Positions 9,001 through 15,613 are shown, counted from the first letter of the stretch. The stretch is 21,890 bases of DNA from a candidate division WWE3 bacterium RIFCSPLOWO2_01_FULL_39_13 (GCA_001772665.1 MEVH01000020.1:1-21890), one strand, 5' to 3'. Notes: a model not told the origin generated them from the letters alone. Numbers and translations: made by a program.

Positions 9001-12000
9001 TTGGAGCTCCTATTGCAAATACTCCTGTGAAATGGACCGCTAGGCGCCAGGGTTACTATTTTACCTGGGACAAAGACTACCGCTACACATTTTCTGACAA
9101 TGATGATTACGGCGGGTGGTGGAGTTATGGTTATTATGATGGCGGTTATGGAGAACTGGTCAAAGAGGGAAGTGTTGTAACAAATGATGCAGGAGAAGCG
9201 GTCATAGAGTTTACTCCTGATATCAAAGATTTGGTGATGAGCCAAAGATTTGTGATAGAGGCTTATGTTACTGACGTCAGCAATCAGTATGCATTTACCA
9301 CAACAGATGTGGTTATGCATAAGGGAAACTATTATCTGGGTGTAAAGCCTGCATCTTATTCAAATCAGGCAGGAAAAGAAACTTCAGTTGATTTTGTTGC
9401 AGTTGATCAGGATGGAAATACTAAGCCGAATGTTGAGGCAAAAGTTAATGTATATAAAAGAACCTGGAAAACCGTAAAAGAGAAAAATCCCGATGATGGC
9501 ATTTATTACTATGTTACAAAATATGAAGACAGTCTTTTGATTTCTGAAAAAGCAGATACTAATGACAAAGGGTATGGATCTTTGGCGTTTACTCCTGAGG
9601 ATGGAGGCCTGTATAGGATTCAAGTCAGATCCAAAGATGAAAGTGACAGATTAATACGCTCATCTGTTTATGTTTGGGTATACGGAGAAAACTTCAGCGC
9701 TCCAATACAAAATCATGACAGAATTGACATGATTACAGACAAAAGAAATTATCTTGTGGATGAAAATGTATCAGTTACCCTAGCAACTCCTTACACCACA
9801 AAGACCAAAACCTTAGTTACATATGAGAGAGATAAAGTTTTTGATTACAAGTTTGTTGATATAGATCAGAACAACAACAACGGATTTTCTTTTAAAGCGC
9901 TTGATACTTATGAACCTAACATTTTCGTTTCAGCGTTTCTTCTAAAGCCTTATTCGGGTCTTAAGGATCCTACTTCTTTTAAGATGGCATATGCCGAGGT
10001 TAAGGTTGAAAATCCACGCAATAAAATCGATCTTACAGTTACAACAAACAAAAGAGTTTATTATCCGCATGATAAGGTAAAAGTGACTCTGCAGGCAAAA
10101 AGATCTACCGGTGAGCCTTTGAAAGCTGAATTTTCACTCGGGGTTGTAGATAAGTCTCTCTGGGATCTGTCGAGTATGACGTTTGGCAATATTTATGATT
10201 ACTACTATGAACCGAAGGGTCTGCAGATTCGAACCTCTACTCCATTAACAGTATCTATTGACCGGATTAATTCAAATACCAATCTTGGAGCCAAAGGAGG
10301 CAGCGGCGGTGGCGGTGGCGGAGATGCCGGGTTCGAGACAACCCGCAAAGAATTTCCTGAAACAGCTTATTGGAATGGGCATATTCAAACTGATAATAAC
10401 GGCTACGCACAAGTTGAATTTGAACTTCCAGATAATCTGACTACATGGAGAATCGACTCGTTTGGCGGGTCATCTGAGGCTGCTTTCGGAAATGCTACTT
10501 CAGAATTTATCTCGACAAAAGATGTTCTGGTTCGTCCGTTTATGCCTCGTTTTCTTGCAGTTGGGGACAAATCCTCAATTGGCGGAATATTTGTGAACAC
10601 CACCGGGAGCACAATAGATGCGAAAGTATCGATCAGTTCAGATGGACTTAGTATAAAGGGGTCAGCTCAAAAAACAGTTTCTCTGCCCGCTGGGTCACAA
10701 AAGAAAGTCTTATGGGAAGCTGATGTAGGAGATATATCTGCAGCGAATGTTGATCTTTCTATCCAGGGAGCAAATGGCCTGGGAGACAGAGTCAGCCTCG
10801 ATATGCCGGTTTTATTTAGATATACTCCTCAGACTACAGCAGCATCAGGGAAAGTAGAATCCATTTCTGAAGAGAATATTCTGATTCCAGTTGATGCAGC
10901 AAAGCAGCTTGGAGGTGTTGACCTTACGCTTTCACCAAGTCTTGGTGGCAAAAGTCTGCTGAGTGTCGGGTACTTTTTAGATTATCCATACTGGTGTATG
11001 GAGCAGACCACAAGCAGAATTATCCCGTCAGTTTCTGTAATCGAGGTGATGAGAGCAGCAAATATAGATAAGCTGGGAGATATTCAAAAGAATGATCTTG
11101 AAAATATGCTTAATGATTCTTTGCAGAGGGTAGTTAAGTATCAAAACGGCGATGGAGGATGGGGCTGGTGGAATGGAGATAAAAGCGATGATTTTATAAC
11201 AGCCTATGTTTACAATGGTCTGCTTCTGGCAAAAGAAGGTGGCTACACAGTATCGTCTGGCGTTTTATTGAAGGCAGAGAATTACTTGTATAACACTGTC
11301 GGGGGTGCAAAGGCAGATGCATCTCTGAAGGCGTATATTGTATATTTGCTAGCGCAGTCAGGATTACCGCAAAATACTCTGCGCGGGATAGTCAGCTACC
11401 TTTTTGAAACCCGTTATGGTATGGGAATTGAGTCGAGGGCTTATCTTGCGATGGCAATGTCGGAAATGAATCCAAGGGACAGCAGGATATCAAGGCTGAA
11501 AGACGAGATACTTGGTGAAGTTAAAAAAGAATCCACATATTCCCATTGGACAAACAATGTTCGTTCTTACAGTGCGTTTATGGGCAATAATGATACTGAA
11601 GCTACTGCGGTTGTTCTTGAAATGCTTGCTAGAATTGATCCGCAGAACCCTCTGATACCCGAGACAGTTAGATTCTTTGATATTAAAAGCTCAGAGGATG
11701 CAAATTCATACTGGGGCAGTACAATAACTAACTCGATTGTGCTTAGATCGATAAGTTTATATATGCGGTACGCGGGCAAGGTAAATATTGACGAATCATA
11801 TAAGGTGGAGCTTAACAACGCCAGCATGCTGAATGGCAAGTTTGGCAAAGATGATCTGCTAAAGATTGTAAGTTACCACCTGCCAATGGCAGGTCTTTCA
11901 GAAAATGCGGGAAACAGCCTGAAGTTCAGCAAGTCAGGCGATGGCCAGCTTTACTACACAGCTGATCTGACTTATTATTCGTCTTCCAAGACGATAAAGG

Positions 12001-12458
12001 AAGAGGATCAAGGATTTACAGTAATTAGAGAGATTATGGATATTGATGGAAAACCAGTTAGCTTAGAAAAGGTGAAAGAAGGTGAGGAGTACTGGATCAG
12101 GCTTATAGTAGTCACTCCATACAGCAGGCAGTATGTGGTTCTGGAAGATATGCTTCCAGCCGGGTTTGAATCTCAAAATGAAAGCCTAAAGAATGTGAGA
12201 ACGCTTGATGTAACTAAACCGGAAATTACCACTTATGAGGATGCAAGCGGTTGGTATTTCTACAGAAAGGAATACTACGATGATAAAACAACGCTATTTG
12301 CGTCTTATCTTCCGCAGGGTCTGTTTGAGGTAATGTATAGGGTAAGAGCGACTACCCCTGGGATGTATGTTTATCCTCCAGCAAGAGCTTACGAAATGTA
12401 TTCTCCTGATGTTTTTGGACATTCATCCGGAGGGGAGATAGAAGTTGTGGCCGAGTAG
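6009..12458 (+). CDS. Alpha-2-macroglobulin family protein with thioester and multi-pass membrane N-terminus
   Basis: This is a 2149-residue bacterial alpha-2-macroglobulin, a protease trap thought to shield the envelope by covalently capturing attacking proteases. The N-terminus has about four hydrophobic segments (near 63-83, 98-130, 140-160 and 183-198) with no lipobox Cys, unlike the E. coli lipoprotein. Four Ig-like Big_5/SbsA-type repeats follow (about 204-300, 303-405, 406-528 and 529-627), each with a (F/Y)xxPM or DQPV strand. The MG2 signature DRPLYRPGQKV begins near 873. A Gly-rich stretch (1430-1438) precedes the A2M-domain motif FPETAYW (1449-1455) and LPDNLTTWRID. The thioester motif CMEQ is at 1663-1666, inside an alpha-toroid domain with GDGGWGWW. 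Near the C-terminus the motif ARAYEMYSPDVFG is typical of the family. With pbpC it forms a two-gene module. Function as a trap is inferred from the family; no local protein data support it. Confidence 0.94.
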   Translation: MEKTPGDVDYQTQESPQEKIKCTFRKLLNEPRNAFSSCIRFLLPVKNFLQKVKDNEAFKIISKTLSVPLGLASFVISYLVLSSGYKILYEESIGYHTKYSIVSVILFAAAILLLFGVFLSLGLFFLFYVYGKADFYKAFWIKVLSFVFRLLKSLLVKLLAFTKRWVFEFKNKNTKGKILMLRFPIILLAGYLVFLFAKPYLEKPQIIVAYPENTSTEVPLDSTIEIQFTKPMMRSTVEKGIIVSLGIQGSFDWSGDLNVKFSPSQNFQRETGYVIDLSGARSRYFMPVTGEMRLSFTTLSQPKVVVASPRTLALQDSTPITVIFDRPMIPLTSVDNKENFVSPIKIEPSVEGEGRWLGTTAYQFRPDKPYDLSTTYTVTVSKGLASEDGGEVKEDYVWSFSSPRPNITMSDPPAGGYYYFNPYGEIKFYFDQPVNLATINKYFSLTQDGILDNSPMEGRFYRVIPGKTDKYGWPNPQADAFVAAFKPASPLQRKASYTATLDKGVEPLLGINGMEYQYSLNFQVVALPEAISSIPSDKSTDIKEEHQITVNFATPMDSDSFEDNVIISPKPEKAPSIYFSSNNDSRALYINTYLSRSSSYTVTITGNAKDIYGVSLGRSYTFSFQTAQYDPSVSVQPANTYFGSFYQGEVPRIVAKTTNTNTVKYKLFTLKDDQFIDLYRKRNDYNYECYGDCRNWQNYDLSQLKLVREWEETFDYDLNVPVNVITKVSDPNGGLLPSGIYFIDLSIPSNQAHDNMVMIISKSTLLAKSSENQVFTWAADQSSSNGVLGMKISVMLLDGRTVASGQTDSEGIWKQDLKSSDKPAFIFGTSNDDKIVSSLDWSSGINSYDFGIGYYYSYDRGENEDYRLFSLLDRPLYRPGQKVFFKGFIRKDNYGSYAKVDNGDRVSVSIIDTQGRTINTQSVVLNSFGTYSGEFVLSDDAQLGNYSVVSEYKGSKYNRYFQVEEYKRPDLQITSEPSKNNYYDGDKISVNVKASYYFGAPIANTPVKWTARRQGYYFTWDKDYRYTFSDNDDYGGWWSYGYYDGGYGELVKEGSVVTNDAGEAVIEFTPDIKDLVMSQRFVIEAYVTDVSNQYAFTTTDVVMHKGNYYLGVKPASYSNQAGKETSVDFVAVDQDGNTKPNVEAKVNVYKRTWKTVKEKNPDDGIYYYVTKYEDSLLISEKADTNDKGYGSLAFTPEDGGLYRIQVRSKDESDRLIRSSVYVWVYGENFSAPIQNHDRIDMITDKRNYLVDENVSVTLATPYTTKTKTLVTYERDKVFDYKFVDIDQNNNNGFSFKALDTYEPNIFVSAFLLKPYSGLKDPTSFKMAYAEVKVENPRNKIDLTVTTNKRVYYPHDKVKVTLQAKRSTGEPLKAEFSLGVVDKSLWDLSSMTFGNIYDYYYEPKGLQIRTSTPLTVSIDRINSNTNLGAKGGSGGGGGGDAGFETTRKEFPETAYWNGHIQTDNNGYAQVEFELPDNLTTWRIDSFGGSSEAAFGNATSEFISTKDVLVRPFMPRFLAVGDKSSIGGIFVNTTGSTIDAKVSISSDGLSIKGSAQKTVSLPAGSQKKVLWEADVGDISAANVDLSIQGANGLGDRVSLDMPVLFRYTPQTTAASGKVESISEENILIPVDAAKQLGGVDLTLSPSLGGKSLLSVGYFLDYPYWCMEQTTSRIIPSVSVIEVMRAANIDKLGDIQKNDLENMLNDSLQRVVKYQNGDGGWGWWNGDKSDDFITAYVYNGLLLAKEGGYTVSSGVLLKAENYLYNTVGGAKADASLKAYIVYLLAQSGLPQNTLRGIVSYLFETRYGMGIESRAYLAMAMSEMNPRDSRISRLKDEILGEVKKESTYSHWTNNVRSYSAFMGNNDTEATAVVLEMLARIDPQNPLIPETVRFFDIKSSEDANSYWGSTITNSIVLRSISLYMRYAGKVNIDESYKVELNNASMLNGKFGKDDLLKIVSYHLPMAGLSENAGNSLKFSKSGDGQLYYTADLTYYSSSKTIKEEDQGFTVIREIMDIDGKPVSLEKVKEGEEYWIRLIVVTPYSRQYVVLEDMLPAGFESQNESLKNVRTLDVTKPEITTYEDASGWYFYRKEYYDDKTTLFASYLPQGLFEVMYRVRATTPGMYVYPPARAYEMYSPDVFGHSSGGEIEVVAE

Positions 12459-12477
12459 TTAAAAGAGATCATCATAT

Positions 12478-12491
12478 TCCTCCAAAGAGGA
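12478..12491 (+). terminator. Weak hairpin after the macroglobulin gene
   Basis: TCCTC (12478-12482) pairs with GAGGA (12487-12491) over a CAAA loop, 20 nt after the stop codon. Only TTATT follows, so as an intrinsic terminator it is marginal. Confidence 0.25.
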
Positions 12492-12525
12492 TTATTGCAT
12501 GTCAAAGCTCATTTTTTAGTGCTTT

Positions 12526-12647
12526 TATAATGCGAGCGAAATACTTCGACCGTAAGGTCGAGGGATTTGAGCCATAAAACTCGCGAAGCGAGCATTACAG
12601 CATACCGCGTGCGCTGTGCCTGCCTCTGGCATGGTAAGCTCGCGGTA
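12526..12647 (+). repeat. GC-rich structured intergenic element, possible small RNA or palindromic repeat
   Basis: Three nested or serial inverted repeats are visible. CTTCGACC (12544-12551) pairs with GGTCGAGG (12556-12563), with one G-T pair, over a GTAA loop of GNRA type. CTCGC (12580-12584) pairs with GCGAG (12588-12592) over GAA. TACCGCG (12603-12609) pairs perfectly with CGCGGTA (12641-12647) and encloses a smaller GTGCC/GGCAT hairpin. TAATGC (near 12529) and GCATTA (near 12593) could close the first two into one fold. A TATAAT (12526-12531) precedes it. It could be a transcribed structured RNA or a REP-like repeat; the sequence alone does not decide. Confidence 0.5.
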
Positions 12648-12648
12648 G

Positions 12649-12815
12649 TTGATTACCAGCGTTAGCTTTTTGTCGTTATCTGTATTTGTACCTTTAATCA
12701 GTTTCAGCGCCTCTATTTCATCTTCATCTGTGGCTCCAGTTCAGGCTTTGGAGGAAGCAGTGGCGGTGGGGGCGGAAGCGGAGGTGGCAGCGGTGGCGGT
12801 GGTGGAGATTGGTGA
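12649..12815 (+). pseudogene. Remnant C-terminal tail of a TPM/DUF2207-like protein
   Basis: Codons 12732-12812 encode a 27-residue Gly/Ser tail that begins GSSSGFGGSSGGGGG and ends GGGGGDW before TGA 12813-12815. Tails of this kind (SSGFGGG...GGGxxW) end TPM-domain and DUF2207 membrane proteins. Just upstream a Ser-rich run (SASISSSS) is in a different frame. Dropping two bases near 12730 would join them into one tail, so a frameshift is likely. Upstream the Ser-rich frame meets TAG at 12646 inside the GC-rich element, and no start codon or globular domain is left. I read it as the stump of a lost gene. A chance low-complexity sequence is the main alternative. Confidence 0.5.
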
Positions 12816-12849
12816 ATGTGCAAGGCTCAATAAGATTTTTCAAATATGG

Positions 12850-12855
12850 TATTTT
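12850..12855 (+). promoter_or_regulatory. Candidate -10 element, leaderless spacing
   Basis: TATTTT ends 9 nt before the ATG at 12865, the same spacing as the TATAAT before bipA. No Shine-Dalgarno sequence is present in the interval. Confidence 0.35.
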
Positions 12856-12864
12856 TAACTTAGT

Positions 12865-13653
12865 ATGGATTTCAACAAGCGCTGGCTATTGGTGATTATT
12901 GTTGTCATGATAAACCTGTTGATGGAATATTCTCTAAGAGGAATTAACAACTTTTTAAAAACACCGGCATTGTCAGTTTTACTAATTTTAAACTATCTCC
13001 CTTACTACGCGCTTTTAGAACATGCAATAGGAGCTTACAAATTAAAAGATTATCAATTGTGGATACTTGCTCAGATTTTTGGTCTTATGTGGCAGCTCGT
13101 TAGTGTAGCGGCTCTATTTTATCCTCCTTTAACTCTCGGAGTAAATGCTGGAGTCTTATTCATCAATAATTTAATATGGTGGCCAACACTTCAAGCGCTT
13201 TTGGCTTTTTACATCGCAAGAAGAATCATTCCAGGCATAGACCGACAGAAACCCTTGCTTGGAAGGAAAGGTGTAGCTGCTCTTTTTATCATGTTTATAT
13301 TAGTGAGTTTCAGTTTCCACCTTTTTGCTCCTGGTCTTCGTTATCCTCAAATACATCAGATACTGATTCTAGCAATTCTGATTAGTATTCTGGCTTATGT
13401 TTTTAAGAAATCAGTAAAGAGAAACCTTGCTATGCCTGTAAAATTTGTTCCAGGAAAATTCTTAGATCTACTGTCAATATTTACTATAGTTTACTTGATT
13501 ATTTCTTTCTTTTACTTTACTCAGGATCAAAGTATTCTTAATACAACAATCTTAAACAAGCAGGCTCTAAGAGTAAATGTCCCCGTCAGTATATCCATAG
13601 CCACTATGCTTCTGGTTTATAGATTGAAAACAAAAAAAACTATCCCTCTGTGA
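12865..13653 (+). CDS. Polytopic membrane protein of unknown function
   Basis: I do not recognise this 262-residue protein. About eight hydrophobic segments are visible (near 7-24, 35-55, 64-86, 90-119, 137-156, 163-181, 199-218 and 238-253), with short, mostly basic loops (RRIIPGIDRQK 119-129; KKSVKR 181-186) and almost no extramembrane domain. Polar or aromatic residues inside or beside the membrane segments, such as E21, E52-H53 and WW105-106, could mark a substrate or cofactor site, but no known motif is evident. Size and topology resemble the protein encoded convergently just downstream (29 bp between stops), although no clear sequence identity was seen. Transport, lipid or pigment chemistry are all possible and none is supported. 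Confidence 0.75.
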   Translation: MDFNKRWLLVIIVVMINLLMEYSLRGINNFLKTPALSVLLILNYLPYYALLEHAIGAYKLKDYQLWILAQIFGLMWQLVSVAALFYPPLTLGVNAGVLFINNLIWWPTLQALLAFYIARRIIPGIDRQKPLLGRKGVAALFIMFILVSFSFHLFAPGLRYPQIHQILILAILISILAYVFKKSVKRNLAMPVKFVPGKFLDLLSIFTIVYLIISFFYFTQDQSILNTTILNKQALRVNVPVSISIATMLLVYRLKTKKTIPL

Positions 13654-13682
13654 TATTAAATTTTCCGCAAGAGATGGCAGAT

Positions 13683-14618
13683 TTATCTAATTTTATCGCC
13701 TGCCCAGATTTCTTCAGAAGGAGATTTTCCGAATGCTCTATATGCAGATAAAAAGCCGATGTAATGCATTGGCCATGTTAAAAGGACAACCACCGGGAGA
13801 CCAAAAATTGTAATTTGCGATAATGGCCAGTTGGAGTAAATCCACAATCTCAACGGAAGGTTCTGCAGCTCCATATAAAGCCCCAATATAAAAGAGACAA
13901 GCAATATTGCTAAAAGAGGATTCAAGTATCCGTGCATTGTATCTTTAATTAATGAATTTCGATGTCTTTTGTGCTGGATGAATTCAAAAATAAAAAACAG
14001 TGCGAAGAAAAGCATAATAAGAGGCCAAAAATCTAAATATGGAGTTTTGGGAGAAGAAACATCGAAAACAAAGCCTCCAAAGCCGGAAACATTTTTGTTT
14101 ATGTTAAGAATTGGAGGAACAGCCAAAATAATTCCAATAAACAGCAGAATATAGTACATGATTTTTTCGAACCTGAAATCTTTGGTTACAACTTTTCTGC
14201 CCTTTACGATCTTGTCCAGAATTAGTTTAATTGCTTCATAAGAAAGAAATATTGCTAAAAAGTATATTGCAAATCCTCCTAAAGCTACAACCAAAAGGAA
14301 GTAAGTTGGGGTTGTAAAAAATGGATAATACCAAAGGCCACCCAGATATGTTGCAAATCCTTCTAATAAAAGCCCCATAATCAGGCTGAAAGTTAGATAG
14401 CCTTTAAATGTATTTTTAGATAAAATCTTTTTTAGCATAGATTCTCCGCTTATTTTTTCTATGATGTAATCTGAAACTAAAGCTATTCCGAAGCAGTAGG
14501 CGATGTAGCATAAGGTGAGTGGCAATGTGATCTGCCAGGCATTATTTAAAAGAGGAAATAGAGATATTATTAACAAGCCACAGCCCAAAAAGAGTTTACT
14601 GTTCAGATTTGTTTTCAT
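13683..14618 (-). CDS. Polytopic membrane protein with internal duplication, unknown function
   Basis: This 311-residue protein has about eight membrane segments (near 9-29, 32-52, 73-92, 104-131, 153-172, 197-214, 234-252 and 262-292). Two stretches resemble one another: residues 82-130 start GLLLEGFATYLGGLWYYP, and residues 246-295 start GLYMELQNLPLRLWIY. Both carry Gly-Leu, a Glu five residues into the block (E86, E250), then LW-x-Y and a long hydrophobic helix ending in an Ala/Ser-Tyr pair. This suggests an old tandem duplication of a helix-pair unit. The Glu plus Trp-x-Tyr pattern loosely recalls membrane carotenoid-type cyclases, but I cannot place it there. On the minus strand TATTAA (14628-14633) lies 9 nt before the ATG and TATAAT (14645-14650) lies further up. 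It is divergent from the dehydrogenase gene. Confidence 0.78.
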   Translation of the reverse strand: MKTNLNSKLFLGCGLLIISLFPLLNNAWQITLPLTLCYIAYCFGIALVSDYIIEKISGESMLKKILSKNTFKGYLTFSLIMGLLLEGFATYLGGLWYYPFFTTPTYFLLVVALGGFAIYFLAIFLSYEAIKLILDKIVKGRKVVTKDFRFEKIMYYILLFIGIILAVPPILNINKNVSGFGGFVFDVSSPKTPYLDFWPLIMLFFALFFIFEFIQHKRHRNSLIKDTMHGYLNPLLAILLVSFILGLYMELQNLPLRLWIYSNWPLSQITIFGLPVVVLLTWPMHYIGFLSAYRAFGKSPSEEIWAGDKIR

Positions 14619-14627
14619 GTCTTGTCT

Positions 14628-14650
14628 TTAATAGAACTCTTTTAATTATA
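14628..14650 (-). promoter_or_regulatory. Two candidate -10 boxes for the minus-strand membrane protein
   Basis: Read on the minus strand, TATAAT (14650-14645) and TATTAA (14633-14628) precede the ATG at 14618. The nearer one leaves 9 nt and would give a leaderless message. The farther one is a perfect consensus and would give a leader of about 20 nt. Confidence 0.4.
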
Positions 14651-14656
14651 CTAAAT

Positions 14657-14685
14657 TTGACTGCGGAATGATTTTGAAATAACCT
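14657..14685 (+). promoter_or_regulatory. Promoter of the dehydrogenase gene
   Basis: TTGACT (14657-14662), a 17-nt spacer and TAACCT (14680-14685) lie in order, and ATG 14693 follows 7 nt later. Start of transcription would coincide with the start codon. The -10 hexamer is weak. Confidence 0.4.
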
Positions 14686-14692
14686 TTAGTAG

Positions 14693-15379
14693 ATGAAAAC
14701 AGTTCTTATAACCGGTGGAAGCGAAGGACTTGGATATTCTATAGCAAAAAGGCTTTCAAACTCCTGCAAAGTTGTAATATTATCTCCCGATAAAGATAGG
14801 CTTGAAGAAGTTTCGGAGGAGTTAAAGTGTTCCTATAAAGTCTGTGACGTTTCTGGCTGGGGTCAGGTAAATAGTACAGTTGCTGAGATTTCCTCTGAAA
14901 ATGAAAGCCTAGATGTCCTTATTAATAACGCCGGGGTATATGCTGTCGGTGAGCTTGATGAAACTCCAGCAGATAAAATAAAAAGAGTAATTGAAGTGAA
15001 TTCGCTTGGACCGATTTATATGTCCAAAGCTGTAATCCCTTTTATGAAAAAGCAGCAGAGTGGAAAGATAATCAATATTATTTCTCAATCGGGCTTGTAT
15101 CACGCTCCACAAAAATCCGTTTACCGTGCTTCAAAGTGGGCGCTGACAGGATTTACAAAATGCCTTCAGCCTGAATTGTCAAAATATGGGATAAGCGTGA
15201 CAGGAATCTATCCGGGCTTAATGAAAACTTCATTTGTTCGTAACGAGGATAAGGAAAGGTCGCTTGATGACGCACTCGACCCTGACGAAGTATCAAAAAC
15301 AATTGAATTTGTGATGTTAGCGGATGGCAAAATCGTATTCCCCGAGATAGGTATAAAAAATCTTGATAATACATACTGA
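14693..15379 (+). CDS. Short-chain dehydrogenase/reductase (SDR)
   Basis: This is a classical SDR oxidoreductase using NAD(H) or NADP(H); the substrate is unknown. The 228 residues form one Rossmann domain with TGGSEGLG (7-14) for the nucleotide, NNAG (78-81), a catalytic Ser in IISQSG (S131 or S133) and YRASK (144-148) giving the Tyr/Lys pair. After the active site IYPGLMKT (172-179) matches the PG-x-x-x-T signature. No membrane segment or signal is seen, so it is cytoplasmic. The C-terminus is short. The neighbouring genes are unknown membrane proteins and a DsbA-like protein, which gives no clear substrate hint. SDRs of this simple type often serve in fatty acid, sugar or quinone reduction. 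Confidence 0.92.
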   Translation: MKTVLITGGSEGLGYSIAKRLSNSCKVVILSPDKDRLEEVSEELKCSYKVCDVSGWGQVNSTVAEISSENESLDVLINNAGVYAVGELDETPADKIKRVIEVNSLGPIYMSKAVIPFMKKQQSGKIINIISQSGLYHAPQKSVYRASKWALTGFTKCLQPELSKYGISVTGIYPGLMKTSFVRNEDKERSLDDALDPDEVSKTIEFVMLADGKIVFPEIGIKNLDNTY

Positions 15380-15389
15380 TCGGACTACA

Positions 15390-15412
15390 CGAGGTTATGT
15401 ATCTCGGGTTTT
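15390..15412 (+). terminator. Possible terminator after the dehydrogenase gene
   Basis: CGAGGT (15390-15395) pairs with ATCTCG (15401-15406), including one G-T pair, over a TATGT loop, and GGTTTT follows. It sits 10 nt after the stop codon. The U-tract is short, so the call is tentative. Confidence 0.35.
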
Positions 15413-15483
15413 CGGAGCCAATTCTCGAAGATTATGGGGTGTTTCTCCTGCTTGCAATTTAGATTAATTCAAATAGAATAAAA

Positions 15484-15510
15484 CAGTTAATAATTCAGCA
15501 TTATTAATTG
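15484..15510. repeat. 11-bp inverted repeat upstream of the DsbA-like gene
   Basis: TTAATAAT (15487-15494) and ATTATTAA (15500-15507) are perfectly complementary across TCAGC. The stem extends outward with one G-T, one A-T and one C-G pair. It lies about 55 bp upstream of the -35 box at 15565. Its AT-rich dyad suits an operator or a hairpin that ends upstream transcription. Confidence 0.5.
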
Positions 15511-15564
15511 ATAAGGCGGTGAATTTTGTTAGAGAACAGGGCGTAATAGGTTCTGCCGTCGGCT

Positions 15565-15593
15565 TTGCAGAATTTAACAACTTAGCATAGAAT
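15565..15593 (+). promoter_or_regulatory. Promoter of the DsbA-like gene overlapping an inverted repeat
   Basis: TTGCAG (15565-15570), a 17-nt spacer and TAGAAT (15588-15593) form a good sigma-70-type promoter with a leader of about 30 nt. The -35 box overlaps the right arm of a 6-bp dyad, TTCTGC (15551-15556) / GCAGAA (15567-15572), which could be a repressor or activator site. Confidence 0.5.
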
Positions 15594-15613
15594 TAGAAAA
15601 CTATTCTATCCAA

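Larger units (their letters stand above)
12459..12864. other. 406-bp stretch without an intact gene
   Basis: This gap between the macroglobulin gene and the next membrane protein is made of three parts. An AT-rich piece (12459-12525) contains a weak hairpin. A GC-rich set of hairpins (about 12526-12650) follows and shares a motif with the region upstream of mscS. The third part is the remnant of a Gly/Ser-rich protein tail (12649-12815). The last 50 bp hold only a possible -10 element for the next gene. Confidence 0.7.

Noticed and set aside
8991..9320. 109-residue minus-strand frame inside the macroglobulin
   Set aside because: Antisense shadow; Ile/Thr/Val repeats mirror the Tyr, Gly and Asp codons of the sense strand.
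12531..12578. 15-codon frame starting in the TATAAT of the GC-rich element
   Set aside because: The codons coincide with hairpin arms; structure explains the sequence better than coding.
12649..12858. 69-residue open frame from a TTG start
   Set aside because: Its second half is an Ala/Val/Glu run produced by reading the Gly-rich codons in the wrong frame. The Gly/Ser tail in the other frame is far more protein-like.
15398..15463. 21-codon reading frame after the SDR gene (ATG to TAG)
   Set aside because: The ATG is in the loop of the putative terminator hairpin, there is no proper ribosome-binding site, and the peptide has no recognisable feature.
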